Assembly: GCA_033060915.1 (NCBI GenBank)
Contig: CM065387.1
Location: 43,719,001 to 43,783,000, forward strand
Source: Euryodendron excelsum
Taxonomy: Eukaryota; Streptophyta; Magnoliopsida; Ericales; Pentaphylacaceae
Length of the DNA stretch: 64,000 nucleotides
Direction of reading: 5' to 3'
The notes under the pieces were generated by a model, which did not search any database, was not told the DNA's origin, and saw only the letters and a list, made by a program, of their open reading frames with translations. Shown piece by piece: positions 10,344-21,669 of the stretch. The position numbers and the translations under genes were made by a program. Numbering within the stretch: position 1 is the stretch's first letter; every line of letters begins with the position of its first letter.

Positions 10344-13300
10344 CAGGGACGGAGCCATTTGAAGACAATAGAGGGCCCTGGCCCCCCCTACTCTTGGCAT
10401 AGACCCCTATTATACTAGGTATAATAAATATACCTACCATTGAGATAATATATTTGGCCTCCCCTTCTATAAATAGCCTGCCTCCCTCCTATGGAAGACC
10501 TGTCCAGTTGCCCTGCGCTAGTCCACTGTTCAATTTTTGTGTAATCTTTATTTCTTTATTATCTTGTCTCCACTCCTTTGGGCCAAATACACATCAACCA
10601 AAAAGTAAATTCAATTTTTCTTGAGAGAGAAACCAAAAAGCATTTTTTCTTGAGAAAGAAACCAAAAAGTAAATCGCAATTCGTCCCATTTGCTCTAGAT
10701 GTTCAAGTTCGGCAATTCCTTTAGTTTCAAGCAAATGCAAGAAATTTCAATGATGAAGATGGGTATTGTATTGCACTTTACCTGATTGAGATAGGACAAA
10801 ATGATCTTCTACCTGTCTTATATGCATCAATCTTACCTATTCATCAGTTGCAACAAGAATCCCATCCTTTCTTGCAAAAATTAAACTAGCTATCCAAGTG
10901 AGTGTCTAGCATTTTCAGATTAGTTTATATTTGATATGGCTATGGTTACAGTTATTTTGCATTGTCAGTTTATGATATTTCTCCCAAATTCTTTACTTGA
11001 TTAGTTCTCTATATGACTGCATTTTGTTAATTGATAGGATGGAGAACATTTATGAATAGGGAGGCATAAACTTTTGGATAGACAACACTGGGCCTTCAGG
11101 TTGTGCTCCTGAAGAACTTGCACTACATTCCCATAAGGAGAATTGGAATCAAGGTAATTCTACACTCCCAATATTGGTTTCTAATTTTCATTTGTTAAAA
11201 AGATTAGGGTTTTAGTTCCATTTTCTTTGAATTATTTGGTGATGCTTACAAATTGATGAATTGCAATTTGTGTGGAATTTATTTGTAGATCCTATAATTA
11301 ATTATTAATGATATAGAAAACTATTTTATTTCATGCATAGATACATACAGTAAATAGGGAAACCATCCACAATAGATAGATTTTTCAAAAGAAAAAATGC
11401 AAATACCTCTGAAGATGATGGTGGCAATGAGCCATTGCCAACCTCCAACATTGAAATCCTAATTTCTAAAAGTCGTCCAACGAAATCTCAAAGAATTGAA
11501 ATTGATGATAGTAAACTGGAGCGTGATCCTAGATTCTGTTCATAAATTTGTGATTATCATGTTAATCGTTATGATAAAATTTGGAGAGCATATATTAAAG
11601 CTGGCCCATACCAACCTATACTGTCAAAATATTCAAAATTCGGATCTACAACTCATGCTCGTAGTTTTTAGCCTTCATAGTTTAAGTTATTTTGTTCATG
11701 GCTCGAATATTCACCCAAGAAAGATGCAGTTTTCTATTTGCATGCTTTCTGTTCAATAGGCCCATTGGCTCTGCATAGCCTGGACAAAATGCATTCATTC
11801 TTGATGGATTTAAGAGTTGGAAGAAAGTAATAAATGGAAAAAAAATTGTGCTTTTTTGAATCATGTTGGGAAAGATCCTAAGCCTCTTCATAAACTTGAT
11901 GAAAGATCATGTGAGAATTTATTGAATCAACCTCAACATATTCAAAAGGCTACTGACAATTACACTTCTGAACAAATTACAAACAATCGGCTTCGATTAA
12001 AAGTCTCTATTAAAGTAGTTCGATGGCTTGTATTCCAAGGTTGTGCTTTTAGAGGTCGGGATGAAAGTTATAGTTCAATCAATTGTGAAAATTTTCTTGA
12101 AATGTTGAATTTGTTGAGTTCATATAATGAAATTGTTGCTAAAGCATTAGATAAAGCTCCTAAAAATGTTTCTTACACATCGTTGATTACGCAAAAAGAA
12201 ATTTTACATATTTTTTTGATGAAAGTGAACAAGGCAATTCGTGATGAAATTGGTGATGCAAAGTTTTGCCTAATTATTGACGAAGCTCATGATGAGTCTA
12301 AAAAAGAGCAAATGAGCATTGTTTTGAGATTTGTTGATAAAGAGGGTTTTGTCCGAGAACAATTTTTTGGGCTTATTCATGTCTTTGACACCACAACATT
12401 GACTCTGAAAAGTGTGGTATACTCTGTATTGTCTTATCACATTCTAGATATTTAAAATATTCGAGGATAAGGATATAATAGTGCAAGTAATATGAGGGGT
12501 GAGTTTCATGGATTGCAAGCTTTGGTGATGAAAGATTGCCATATGCTTACTATGTCCATTGTTTTGCACATCACTTACAATTAGCATTAGTGGTAGCATT
12601 GAAAGGGGTCATCCCTATTCAATAATTTTTCACTAAATTGGCTTCTATTGTCAATATTGTTAGGGCTTCATGCAAACATAATGATGAATTGAAAGTGCTG
12701 AAGCTTCTGACATTGCTTATATAATTTCCAATGATGAGATGGAGAGTGGAAGGGGATTGAATCAGATTGACACTTTACAAAGAGCTGGAGATACTAGATG
12801 AAGTTCTCACTTGAAGTAAGTTTCTAGTTTGATAAAGATGTTTAGTGCAACATGTGTCGTTCTACTAAATATTATTGATGAATGAACTATTTCTTCTCAA
12901 AGAGGTGATGCAAACTCAATGTATGAGGCATTAATCTCATTTAAGTTTCTTTTCATATTACATCTTATGAAATCAATAATGGAGATCACTAATTTGCTTT
13001 GTCAAGCTTTACAGTGCCAATCTCAAGACATTCTAAATGCTATACAGCATGTTTCATCTACTAAAACACTTATTCAAAAGTTTAGAGAATACAGTTGAGA
13101 TGATTTATTTGCCAATGTAAAATTATTTTGTGAAACACACAACATAGAGGTTCCAGATATGAGTGCCAGATATATTTCCAGACGTGGTCGAGCTAGCCAT
13201 ACACAAGATGACTTCATTATTGAGCATTATTATCTACTTGATATTTTTTATGCTGCAATATATTCTCAACTACGAGAATTAAATGGCCGGTTTAGTAAGC

Positions 13301-14021
13301 ATGCAACAGAATTACTTATTCTTAGCTTCGCTCTGAATCCTCAAGATGACTCTGAATCTTTCCGAGTCAATGATATTTCGCGATTAATAGACAAGTTTTA
13401 TTCAAAAGACTTCACAGATTTTGAGAAAGAATAGTTGAGAGTGGAACTTAAATATTATAAGCATAATGTAATGCACCATCTGGAGTACAAAAATTTGTCA
13501 ACTATTTTTGAACTATGTCAATGGCTGGTAAAGACTAAAAGATCAACAGTATATTGGCTTGTTTATAAAGTGATTGTACTTGTGCTTACTCTTCTTGTTT
13601 TTACAACAACTATAGAGCGATCATTTTCAACGATGAATATAGTCAAAACGAGACTTCGCAACAAAATGGATGATGATTTTCTCACAGACTCTTTGTTAGT
13701 ATACATTAAAAAGGAAATTACTGAGAAATTTAGTACAGAGTTAATCATAGAAGATTTTTAGGACCTACAGGAACATCAAGTTCCATTGTAATGAATGATA
13801 GAGTTTAAATGTACTTAGGAACAATTATTATGGGAGTGATCTTTTGTTCATATTTTGTGAATGATTAATTGAAGTTAACTTCATTGTTTACGCCTTAATC
13901 TAGTCATAAATGTTACTATGTTTATCCTTTTAAACTTTAAGATATACAATAGTTGTTGTTAGTAGGTGTAAAATTTTTAATGTTTTGACCCCCTCTAAAA
14001 CATAATCCTGGCTCCGTCCCT
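10344..14021 (+). mobile_element. hAT-superfamily DNA transposon (inactive)
   Basis: Terminal inverted repeats are CAGGGACGGAGCCA at 10344 and its near-exact complement TGGCTCCGTCCCT ending at 14021. This GGGACGGAGCCA end is typical of a widespread plant hAT group. The flanking 8-bp sequences (CCTCATTT and roughly CTTCCCTT) match only about 5 of 8, so the duplication has decayed. The element is about 3.7 kb, with a non-coding 5' part (10360-11390) and a decayed transposase gene. It sits inside the LTR of a TRIM. Confidence 0.9.
11395..13761 (+). pseudogene. hAT transposase (TTF-type zinc finger, DUF4371, hAT C-terminal dimerisation), broken
   Basis: The protein would bind element ends and catalyse cut-and-paste transposition. 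In order I see: a TTF-type zinc-finger region at about 11500-11800, recognised by ICDYH, RAYIKAGPYQP and WLEYSPKKDA, with several in-frame stops; a DUF4371 catalytic-domain segment open from 11817 to 12455 (KVVRWLVFQGCAFRG, CLIIDEAHDESKKEQMS); a frameshifted middle with recognisable pieces such as NMRGEFHGLQAL near 12490; and the C-terminal part in two pieces, 13159-13434 and 13435-13761, separated by one TAG. The last piece ends with the hAT dimerisation signature TTIERSFSTMNIVKTRLRN. Intact members of this type are roughly 750-800 residues. Stops and frameshifts show that it is dead. Confidence 0.9.
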
Positions 14022-14095
14022 ACTTCCCTTATATGGCCAAAGACTTCCCTCCTCCTATTTAATGTGAGATTGTGATATTAGGCAGATGGGTTCGA
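14022..14095 (-). mobile_element. TRIM-type element, part 2 (rest of the LTR split by the hAT insertion)
   Basis: The sequence after the hAT right end (CTTCCCTTATATGG, then CTTCCCTCCTCCTATT) matches the corresponding part of the other LTR at about 10213-10250 (CCCCCTTATATGTCC, then CCTCCCTCCTCCTATT). The LTR is therefore continuous once the hAT is removed. Confidence 0.6.
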
Positions 14096-14267
14096 AAATT
14101 CTCCCATGCTGCCAGGATTTGTTACAATAGTTTTGTACACCTATTGGTCATTGATTTATGATTAATAAAATCTTTATATTTTGTTGCCAAAGAAAAAAGG
14201 CTAGGGGCTAATCCATAAATTAAGAATGATTTTCCAAGTTGGATTATCACAGGAGCAGGAGACTATT
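14096..14267. other. Short unassigned sequence
   Basis: Flank between the TRIM and the next MITE-like element. No gene or repeat was recognised. Confidence 0.4.
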
Positions 14268-14931
14268 GCTATGTTTGGTACAAGGGAATGGAATGACCAT
14301 TTCTACTTTCATTTCCATTCTCTTGTTTGGTACCACTATTTAAAGGAAGATGACCATTCCTATGGAATGATCATTCTCACATTTTGTTGGAATGACCATT
14401 CTCTATTTCAAGAGTGGGAATAATCATACTATTCTCATATGAAACAATATAAACAAAACTTAGTATGATTTTTATTGTCAAATTTCTTTTAAAAAAATAT
14501 AAAACATGTTTGGTAATTAATTTTTTTATTTTAAAATTTAAAAAAAATTTAAAAAGTTGAAAATTCTCACCATCATCGTCACCACTAACCAATATCACTA
14601 TCCACTGTCAGCCACAATCACCCGCCATCCATCGACACCGCTATCCCCAATGCCGTCACTGTTCCACCACCACCCTGCCACCAACCACTACTGTCGCCGT
14701 CGCTGCTGCTACCACCATTACAAATGCTTAATAATATTTAATAATTAAATAATATATATTACTAATATTTTGTATAGGCATAATATTGAATTTTTATATT
14801 ATACACAAATTTCATTCTATTTTAGTATTGTTCATTGATCTTACTAAATAAGAGAATGAGAATGACTATTACATTTTATTTTATTTTTATTTTCATTCTA
14901 TTTCTTTTCATTCACTTGTACTAAACATAGC
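14268..14931. mobile_element. Non-autonomous DNA element with 17-bp TIRs
   Basis: Left end GCTATGTTTGGTACAAG (14268) and right end CTTGTACTAAACATAGC (ending 14931) are inverted repeats with one mismatch. Subterminal GGAATGACCATTC motifs occur on both sides in inverted orientation. The centre has an AT-rich stretch and a CAC-rich low-complexity segment (about 14575-14725). No coding capacity and no convincing target-site duplication, so the superfamily is open. Confidence 0.7.
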
Positions 14932-15124
14932 CTATATGCCTTGAGGACAAGAGAACCACAAAAACCTAGTTCTCTCCTCTCCAAACCCATTTTGAACTGG
15001 GATCTATTAGGAGTAACAGAGTAAATGTTAGCTTTTTAACTGTCAGTAAGTTACAGTGTGTAGGTGCACGAGGACAAAAAATTAGTTAATTGGAGCTCCA
15101 CCCACCCAAAAACAGAAGAAAGAA
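14932..15124. other. Unassigned intergenic sequence
   Basis: No ORF, RNA or repeat recognised. Confidence 0.4.
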
Positions 15125-15195
15125 AAAAAAATGTGTTGGAATCCAGTGAAGAATTTAGAAAGGGCTTCGTATGATATTTCAATTTGCCTCAACTA
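15125..15195. repeat. Left part of a segment duplicated at 56565-56640
   Basis: Shares GAAGAATTTAGAAAG, TTCNTATGATATTTCAATTT and GCCTCNACT with 56575-56630. In this copy the segment is interrupted at 15196 by a small hAT-type element and then by a TRIM-like element. The other copy lacks both. Confidence 0.75.
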
Positions 15196-15561
15196 CAATG
15201 TTTTGAAAATCGAATCGTTGAGTGAATCAAAAAAGAGACCGGGTCACGAGTCACTAGTTCAACCGTCGGGTCAACCGTTATCGACCCGAGATATCATAAT
15301 TATATCATTAATTAATTTATTAATAGTAATAAAATGTATTTTATTTTTTTACACTAGTTTTAATACTTAAAATTTAAAATTTTATCTTAAAAGTTGAATC
15401 GGCCGGTTCAATTACCGATTTTAATGATCGGGTCACGATTCAATCACGGGTTTAACCGGATTTGACCAAAACGAGTTTAAAGGGTTAACCGAACTGTTAC
15501 TTAGCCCGGTTCCCGATTTTTTGGTTCACTCTGCCGATCCAGTCCAGTTTTCAAAACAATG
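15196..15561. mobile_element. Non-autonomous hAT element, 366 bp, with perfect 8-bp target-site duplication
   Basis: Ends are CAATGTTTTGAAAA (15196) and TTTTCAAAACAATG (ending 15561), inverted with one mismatch. They are flanked by perfect 8-bp direct repeats CTCAACTA at 15188-15195 and 15562-15569. An 8-bp duplication is the hAT hallmark. The body is rich in GGTTCAACC/GGGTCAACCG motifs and has no coding potential. The paralogous segment at 56630 lacks the insertion. Confidence 0.88.
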
Positions 15562-15569
15562 CTCAACTA

Positions 15570-15865
15570 ATCTATAAAGTGAGGTTGACTAAGGACATAT
15601 ATGAAGGTAATAGGCCTTCATATTTAGGCGATGTGAGACTTTAATCACACTCTCACTCACGCGAAATGTGATGATGTGAGACAAGAGTATAAGCTGACTC
15701 AACTTTCAAGAGATGAAGTCATTTTGAAACCTAGCTCTGATACCATGTTAAAGAATGCATGGGTCTAACTCAACCTCCAAAACCGACTTACAAAGTAATG
15801 GTTGTCCAAAAACTTATATAGAGGCAATAGGTCTTCGTATCCAAGTGAAGTGGAACTTCACCCTT
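15570..15865 (-). mobile_element. Degenerate TRIM-like LTR element
   Basis: A copia-type primer-binding site TGGTATCAGAGC lies at 15745-15734 on the minus strand. It directly follows the end of an LTR-like segment (about 15865-15746, ending TTTAACA). A second, similar segment lies at about 15660-15570. Both hold the blocks AAAGTNANGGTTG, TATAT then GGNAATAGG, and a CTTCNTAT run. The interior between the PBS and the second segment is about 80 bp, so no gene is present. Confidence 0.5.
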
Positions 15866-16013
15866 CCTATTGTTAAAAAATTCGGAGAGAAAAAACATGC
15901 CAATTTTATTAATAGAGCCAAGGGGTTTGGATCTAGAGCAGTAATGTATTCGCCCCTAATTCTCTAAAGTCATGTTCACTTGAACCTCTGTACGTTCACA
16001 ATTAATGGTATTT
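15866..16013. other. Unassigned sequence
   Basis: Nothing recognised. Confidence 0.35.
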
Positions 16014-16214
16014 AGGGCCCTTATTTTAAGTTCTTTTTTAATCTTACTTTTTGAGTTTAAATGCAAAAAAATTAAAAATTATTACTTTTTTTACTTTTAT
16101 AAACTAAAAATAAGCAACAAAAAATAACAAAGAGTAAAAAGCAAAAAAGTAAAAAAAAATTAACTTTTTTACTTATAAGTAAAAAAAAACTTAGACTAAA
16201 AAGTTCTACTAAAT
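16014..16214. mobile_element. Small MITE-like element
   Basis: The left end (GGGCCCTTATTTTAAGTTCT) resembles the complement of the right end (GGGGTTCATTTAGTAGAACT). The interior is a nearly pure A/T stretch. The form fits hAT-type MITEs, but no duplication could be confirmed. Confidence 0.45.
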
Positions 16215-16450
16215 GAACCCCAGAAATGAGAATTTTTAGTACAATGGGCAATTTTTTGGCTATTGAATGTGTACAAACTTCTACTAATGAGTCAGGACAT
16301 GGGATCCTTGTGAAACCGACAATCATATTATCATATGATTCTAAGAATTTCTGATGCTCTCGAATAAAGAGGGGTTCAACAGTAATGGGATAGCTATGTC
16401 ATTTCCTTTTATCACGAACTAAGCACGAATATGAAGTGTGATAGGATAAG
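16215..16450. repeat. Right part of a segment duplicated at 56690-56862 plus 62273-62345 (empty site)
   Basis: Shares ATATGATTCTAAGAATNTCT, CATGGGATC and GTCATTTCCTTTTATCACGA with the second locus. At about 16388-16398 this copy reads straight through the point where the second locus has a 5.4 kb LTR element. This is the unoccupied form of that insertion site. Confidence 0.8.
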
Positions 16451-16589
16451 ATCTATCCGTAACGTGCCATTCTAATTTCTGTTCGACAATGGTACTTCTC
16501 TTTTTGGACTGAGATTCAGTAATTGTACTTGAATATATAGGGGTTTCACAAGGTGGATTAAGCTCTCGCCGCGACCTTTTGAAACTGCA

Positions 16590-17115
16590 ATCAACCATCG
16601 CTAAAAGTGAAATTGATGACCGGGCGACCGCAGCGTGGTGGATGGCATGGGGATCTTTCACGGCGTCAACAAACCATGGCTAATACTGTCACGAAAGCAA
16701 GTTATTTTAGCGACGGCACAATAAGTATTGGAGAAGGGGACTAAAACATGCCACAGAATGACTACTGAGATAAAGACGGACTGTCAAGAACGTATATGAT
16801 ATAGGATGAGTCAGATATAGTATGAATTGTACATGAACAATAGTTAAGAGTCAGCGGCTCTACGAAAATTTCCTCATTTAGAATTCTTGGAAAAGAGAAA
16901 CAAGTTGGCTCTTGAGAGCAGCTTGATGCACTATCTCTCTTTAACAAATTTTTAGCGACGGATGCTTGTGGCCGTTGCAAATGGGCTTCAAAGTGTGGCG
17001 CATTGATCATAGCAGCCGTCGCTAGATACGTTTAGCGACAGTTAAGTATCACGACGAAATAAAAGGTAGACAACTTATTTGTGACAGCAATATACCATCG
17101 CTTATGACACCTTTA
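16590..17115. mobile_element. CACTA-like (En/Spm) subterminal repeat region
   Basis: The motif TTTAGCGACGG, or its complement CCGTCGCTAAA, recurs in both orientations at about 16600, 16705, 16952, 17012 and 17027, with weaker copies (CCATCGCTTA, TTTAGTGATGG) up to 17115. Dense copies of this GCGACGG motif are typical of subterminal regions of plant CACTA elements. No CACTA terminus and no transposase was found, so this is a remnant. Confidence 0.45.
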
Positions 17116-17154
17116 GTGATGGAAGACTAAATTTCATTTTCGAGATTTATTAAT

Positions 17155-17305
17155 TTTATATTTATTTGTGGCAAATTCTCCAAACAAGAGGGCCGTGGGC
17201 TCAACACATTTGATATCAATCTATCTACACTTGTTAATCTTCAAGCAAATGTTCTTGTAATTTGAACTAGTTGCCTTGTCCAAAAAATCTATTAAAACCC
17301 CTAAT
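17155..17305 (+). repeat. SINE-like repeat, copy 1
   Basis: A segment of about 150 bp (GTGGCAAATTCTCCAAACAAGAGGGC onward in outline) is repeated at 17860-18000. It holds a B-box-like GTGGGCTCAACAC and ends in an A-rich CCAAAAAA tail, as tRNA-derived SINEs do. The SINE reading is inference; the duplication is directly visible. Confidence 0.55.
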
Positions 17306-17337
17306 TCAACCATGTATACATGAATGTTTTTTTTCTC

Positions 17338-17385
17338 TGGTCTGAACAGAGATGTGCAAGGAAAATGAAAGCACAATACTTCCTT
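17338..17385. repeat. Short direct repeat, partner at 20377-20430
   Basis: GTCTGAACAGAGATGTGCAA and the following GGAAAATGAAAGCACAA recur at about 20377 with three or four changes, ending in a similar ACTTCTTTCTCT context. The distance is about 3 kb. Function unknown. Confidence 0.8.
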
Positions 17386-17855
17386 GCTCTTAACATTCTA
17401 TCTGCTTTTCTATATATCATGTTAATGTTATGGGACATAGCACTTGTAATGAGTCGTGACATGTAAACTGAATTTGGATCTATTGACTTGTAAACACCTA
17501 TCTTAAGAGTCCACATTGGTCCGTCAATTTGGAAAAAAAGTTCAATGGTCAGATATGAATTTATAATTTGGACATGGGGTGTTTTATTACATTCCTATTA
17601 AATTGGGATATTGGGTGTTTTATTAAATCAATAACATAAATTTGTAATTAATATAATAAATAACACATGATAAAATTTAATATGCCTAAGTACCAAAGTC
17701 TATTTGGTATGTTAAATAGTTACTAAAGGCATAACTTAAGCATACTTTGTTTAGGATTTTCAATTTCCAACACCTTGACAATGGTATAAAGTATGATTAA
17801 CATGTACCTTAATAAAAAAATATTAACACCATAAATTTTTAAAATTTTTAAAATT
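17386..17855. other. AT-rich intergenic sequence
   Basis: No gene or repeat recognised. Confidence 0.45.
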
Positions 17856-17859
17856 GTTT

Positions 17860-18005
17860 TCTTGTTTGTGGCAAAGTTCTCAAACAAGAGGGCTGTGGGT
17901 TCAACGCATTTGACATCAGCCTATCTACACTTGCTAATCTTGAAGCAGTAGTCTTGTAATTTTAACTAATTGGCTTTCCAAAAAAATAAAAAGCTATTAA
18001 ATGGA
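17860..18005 (+). repeat. SINE-like repeat, copy 2
   Basis: Matches 17155-17305 along its length: TTTGTGGCAAAGTTCTC, CAAACAAGAGGGC, GTGGGTTCAACGCATTTGA, CTATCTACACTTG, and an A-rich end. The B-box-like GGGTTCAACGC is better preserved than in copy 1. Confidence 0.55.
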
Positions 18006-18485
18006 AAGCCCTTATTCAATCATGTCAATGTGAATGCGAATATATTTCTAATTTTGCTTGAAAAGGGTGGTGAAGCCTAATCAAGACTGACGAAACTTGC
18101 ACCGTAGACTTTGGTCTTTATGGATCAAGTCATGATACTGATCACCGAAATATAAATGGATTTTCTACAGTATTTTGGAGGGTTTCCTAAAATACCGGTA
18201 CTTTGCAATTTTAAGTGTTGGATCAAAGAATAAAAAAAAAATTACTATTGGATTAAATTTTTGAAAAAATTGAGGTGTTTTAGTGAAAAAACAGTTATCA
18301 CAAATATAGTCCATAGTTACATTTTTGAGACAATAAGTGGCCCATTTTAGTGGTAATTGTTATTAAATTAAATAGTAACTACGATTAGCCCAAATAATGA
18401 CCACAGTCCTTCAAAGTGATAACCGTAGCCGATCCCTTAAAATATTAATTGGAAAGAATAGGTTGAATGTGATCCCAAAGTTCCA
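18006..18485. other. Intergenic sequence
   Basis: No coding or repeat feature recognised. Confidence 0.4.
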
Positions 18486-18489
18486 CAAT

Positions 18490-19410
18490 TATCAGAAATG
18501 CATTGATGATTGAACCGGTCAAGGCACCGATTTAATGGTTCATTGGTTCAATTATAGTTTAGTTGGTTCAACCGTAGTTTACTGGTTATACAATAAATAA
18601 ATAATAAAGATATATTTAAACAAAAATAATAGTTAAAAAAATTATTAATAGGTTAAATGATACTCCCTTTTATACAATAACTTAAAGTAGTATAAAAAAT
18701 AAACACTTTATAAGAAAAAGTATAAAAATAAAAAGTATTGAAACATTCAAGTGGGCTTTTTTTTTTTCTCCAATTTAACATTTTTTTTTTATCTAATACT
18801 TACTAGTATTTTTATTTAAAAAAATAGTATCAAACTTGACAATAATATATATTATTAAGAAAAATAAAGTTCATTATTTTTTGCATCATCCTTTTTTCTT
18901 CTTTTTTCACTCTATATCCTCCTCTTTCTCATCTTTATTTTTTCTATTTCTAGTTTAGTTTATAGTTTCTACATTTTAATTATAGTTTTTATAATACATA
19001 TCTAATTATAATTTGAAAAGCATATATAAACACAAATTTAAAATGAAAAGTAAGAAAATGAGTAATTTGCATTATTTGCCTTGTTCTTTTTGTTTGTATC
19101 CTCCTCTTTACTCCTTTTTCTTTTATTTTTTAGTTTAAAGTCTTTACTTTTTTATTCTATTTTCATCAAAAGAACACAAAAAATATGCTTCCAAAAAAAC
19201 AAATGGCTTTAAATCATGCACAATTTATGCTATTTTGACCTGTTTTTAAAAACCGCTCGATTCTTTTAATACTAACTGGTTCACTAATTTTTTAAAATAC
19301 CGGCTAGTTCTTCCGATTCAACTCGGTTTATATATTTTTTTGCTGAATTAATTAAACCGAACCGGTTTAAGCTCCAGTTCTAAGTTCAACCGATTAAACT
19401 GACCTATTCC
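18490..19410. mobile_element. GGTTCAACCGG-rich non-autonomous element (degenerate)
   Basis: Both ends carry repeated GGTTCAACCG/AACCGGTT motifs in opposite orientation (18510-18590 and 19245-19400) around a very AT-rich interior. The motif content resembles the 15196-15561 element, but no terminal repeat or duplication survives. Confidence 0.35.
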
Positions 19411-21230
19411 ATCATGTACTAATAACTATGCGCCAAACACAGCCCTGTCAAGAAATAAGAAAGGCAGCCCCCACCACATGCGAAGCAAAATGAGAGACGC
19501 AAGACTTCTTTCTCTCACCACCTGAGCTGGTAGCTGAGTTAGTCCTGAGTCCGGACAGATGGTGTAAAACTCCTTCCCTCATGTTCACACGGTCGACAGT
19601 AGATCTCAGCGGGCACCTACACAAGTCGCCCCCACTACCGTTTGCTTAGGCCAAAAAAAAAATGACTGACTGACTACAAAAATAATTCCACTTGATTACT
19701 ATCCAATTATTGTACCTCCTGCTGTGTATTGGTATGTGTCGTGACTTGTGAGGTAGCAGACAGAGATTTAAAAGAGAGTATTCTTATCCTGCCAAACAAG
19801 GGCGACCACAAACTTAAAAGCTTACATCTTTGGAGCAATCCCTCTCAATGTTTTTTTCCCCCATACTTGGGCTGCTGGGGGATAATGGCAGATGGTTCTA
19901 TGGAAGCATATAAACATAGCACATGTAAAGAGTGAAACTATGCTGCAATATGAGCTTTTCTGGTTGAAGTGTGCGGAATTTCTTTATCTATGAACACTTA
20001 GTAATGACTCACCTCATTTGTATATCTTGCTTAGTAAAAGGACATTGCAAGGTATTGTCTTTTTTCTATTTGGCTTGCTTATTTTCTGAATTTGTTGCAA
20101 GTAGTGCAGAAATTTATTCGTGACATTTGTTAGGTATAGCAGACTTTGCAATTCTCTAGAGGCGCGAGAAGAAAAGAGAAGAAAAGAAAAATTAAAAATA
20201 AAAGCTGGTCAGGCATTATGGATCTGCTTCATTGATAATAAAACGTATTTTTAGGATAATCTTTTTTTTAATTTTATTTAAATATATTCTTATTATTTAT
20301 TTGTTATGTGACCAGTTGAACTGAGGTTGAACCAATAAGCCATTGAATGATTGAAAACGCAGCCCCACTGGTCTAAACAGAGGTGTGCAAGGAAAATGAC
20401 AGCACAAGACTTCTTTCTCTAACTCTGATTTTCTCTATAAAATGCAAATTCAACACTCTCCAGATTGGTGCTACCAAGTGAAGGACTACATATATACGTA
20501 CCTATAGATACAAATAGCTATAAAAAAAATTAGTTAAAATAAAATTATCAATGTGAATGGAGCAAAGAGGTTCAGGTGTTGTAGTAAATGAGATAGGAGA
20601 AATTGTTCGGTACTCTTGCAGAGTCACATATTCTTACTTGTCCGCTCACATGAGAGTGAATCTCTCATATGTGAGTGGTGAAGGAAGGATGACGTGGTGC
20701 TCCAAGAGCACCGAATAATTTTTCATGAGACAGTGGCATAGAGCATCTAAGATTTAGTCAATAATTTTGAATTTGAACAAAGCTATTATTGGCTTTCCAT
20801 TGTCATCAGCATGGAAAAAAGTTTAGTGGTTAAGTAGTACTTATTTTGTCATGTAGTATTTTTTTTCTTAAAAGTCCATTTTATCATAAATTTAGAAAGT
20901 TTAGCCGTGTGACACTTTTTTTCTTTAAAATCTCTTCATTTTATCACAACTTTAGATTGCTAATATAATAAGATACTATATGTTACGATTTAATAGAGAT
21001 TACTATTCAAGACTCAGTACCACATTACGACCTAACAACTAAACTTTTTTTTCATCGGCATGATCATTCTTACCAGGTGATCAAATCATGAAGACCCTCA
21101 ATCAAAAACTGTTCGTCACTTCCACCAGTTTTACAGTGCGACTCAAATTATGAAAGGGCTGTGAAGATTATTGGAAATTTTTTTTTTTTTAGTTGAGTGA
21201 AGGAGATACAAGAGATGAAAAACAGCAAAC
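19411..21230. other. Intergenic sequence without recognisable genes
   Basis: Holds the partner of the 17338 direct repeat (20377-20430), A/T-rich runs, and short open frames such as 19729-19935 that have no recognisable domain or coding context. I see no gene. Confidence 0.5.
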
Positions 21231-21234
21231 AAAT

Positions 21235-21375
21235 TTAAGGGGATTGACCTAGTTGATCAAGCAGGTGTACTCCCACCTTGACCAGGCCGACTCAGGTTCA
21301 ATTCTTGGGGCCAAACTATGAGGGATTTATCCCTTGTGAACAACTCCACTCTTTACTGCCAATATAACTTGAATA
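21235..21375 (+). repeat. Candidate tRNA-derived SINE
   Basis: A B-box-like GGTTCAATTCT lies at 21295-21305, about 45 bp after an A-box-like TTGACCTAGTTGATCAAG (about 21244). This is the spacing of an internal Pol III promoter. No clear flanking duplication was found. Confidence 0.42.
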
Positions 21376-21669
21376 TCAATGCTGCATTAATGGGACAATG
21401 CATGCTTAATATATGGTCTAAGGTCATACGTTAGCATTGGTCCTTTTTGAAAATGTAACTAGTGAGATTATTGGTATCTCATCAGCATTTATATTATCTT
21501 GTGTTATAAATCAAAATTTTAAATGTTAAATATATCCCTATTAATTTTATATATTTTGCTATTTGTTTTAATTAAAAAAATTTATAAAATATTTTAAATT
21601 TAGGATACATGTTAGCGGGACTCTTAATAATATTCACCTCAAAATTTAACAATGGTTAATAACTTAATA

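Noticed and set aside
21235..21305. tRNA gene
   Set aside because: Only A- and B-box-like motifs are seen; no cloverleaf stems can be formed. Better read as a SINE.
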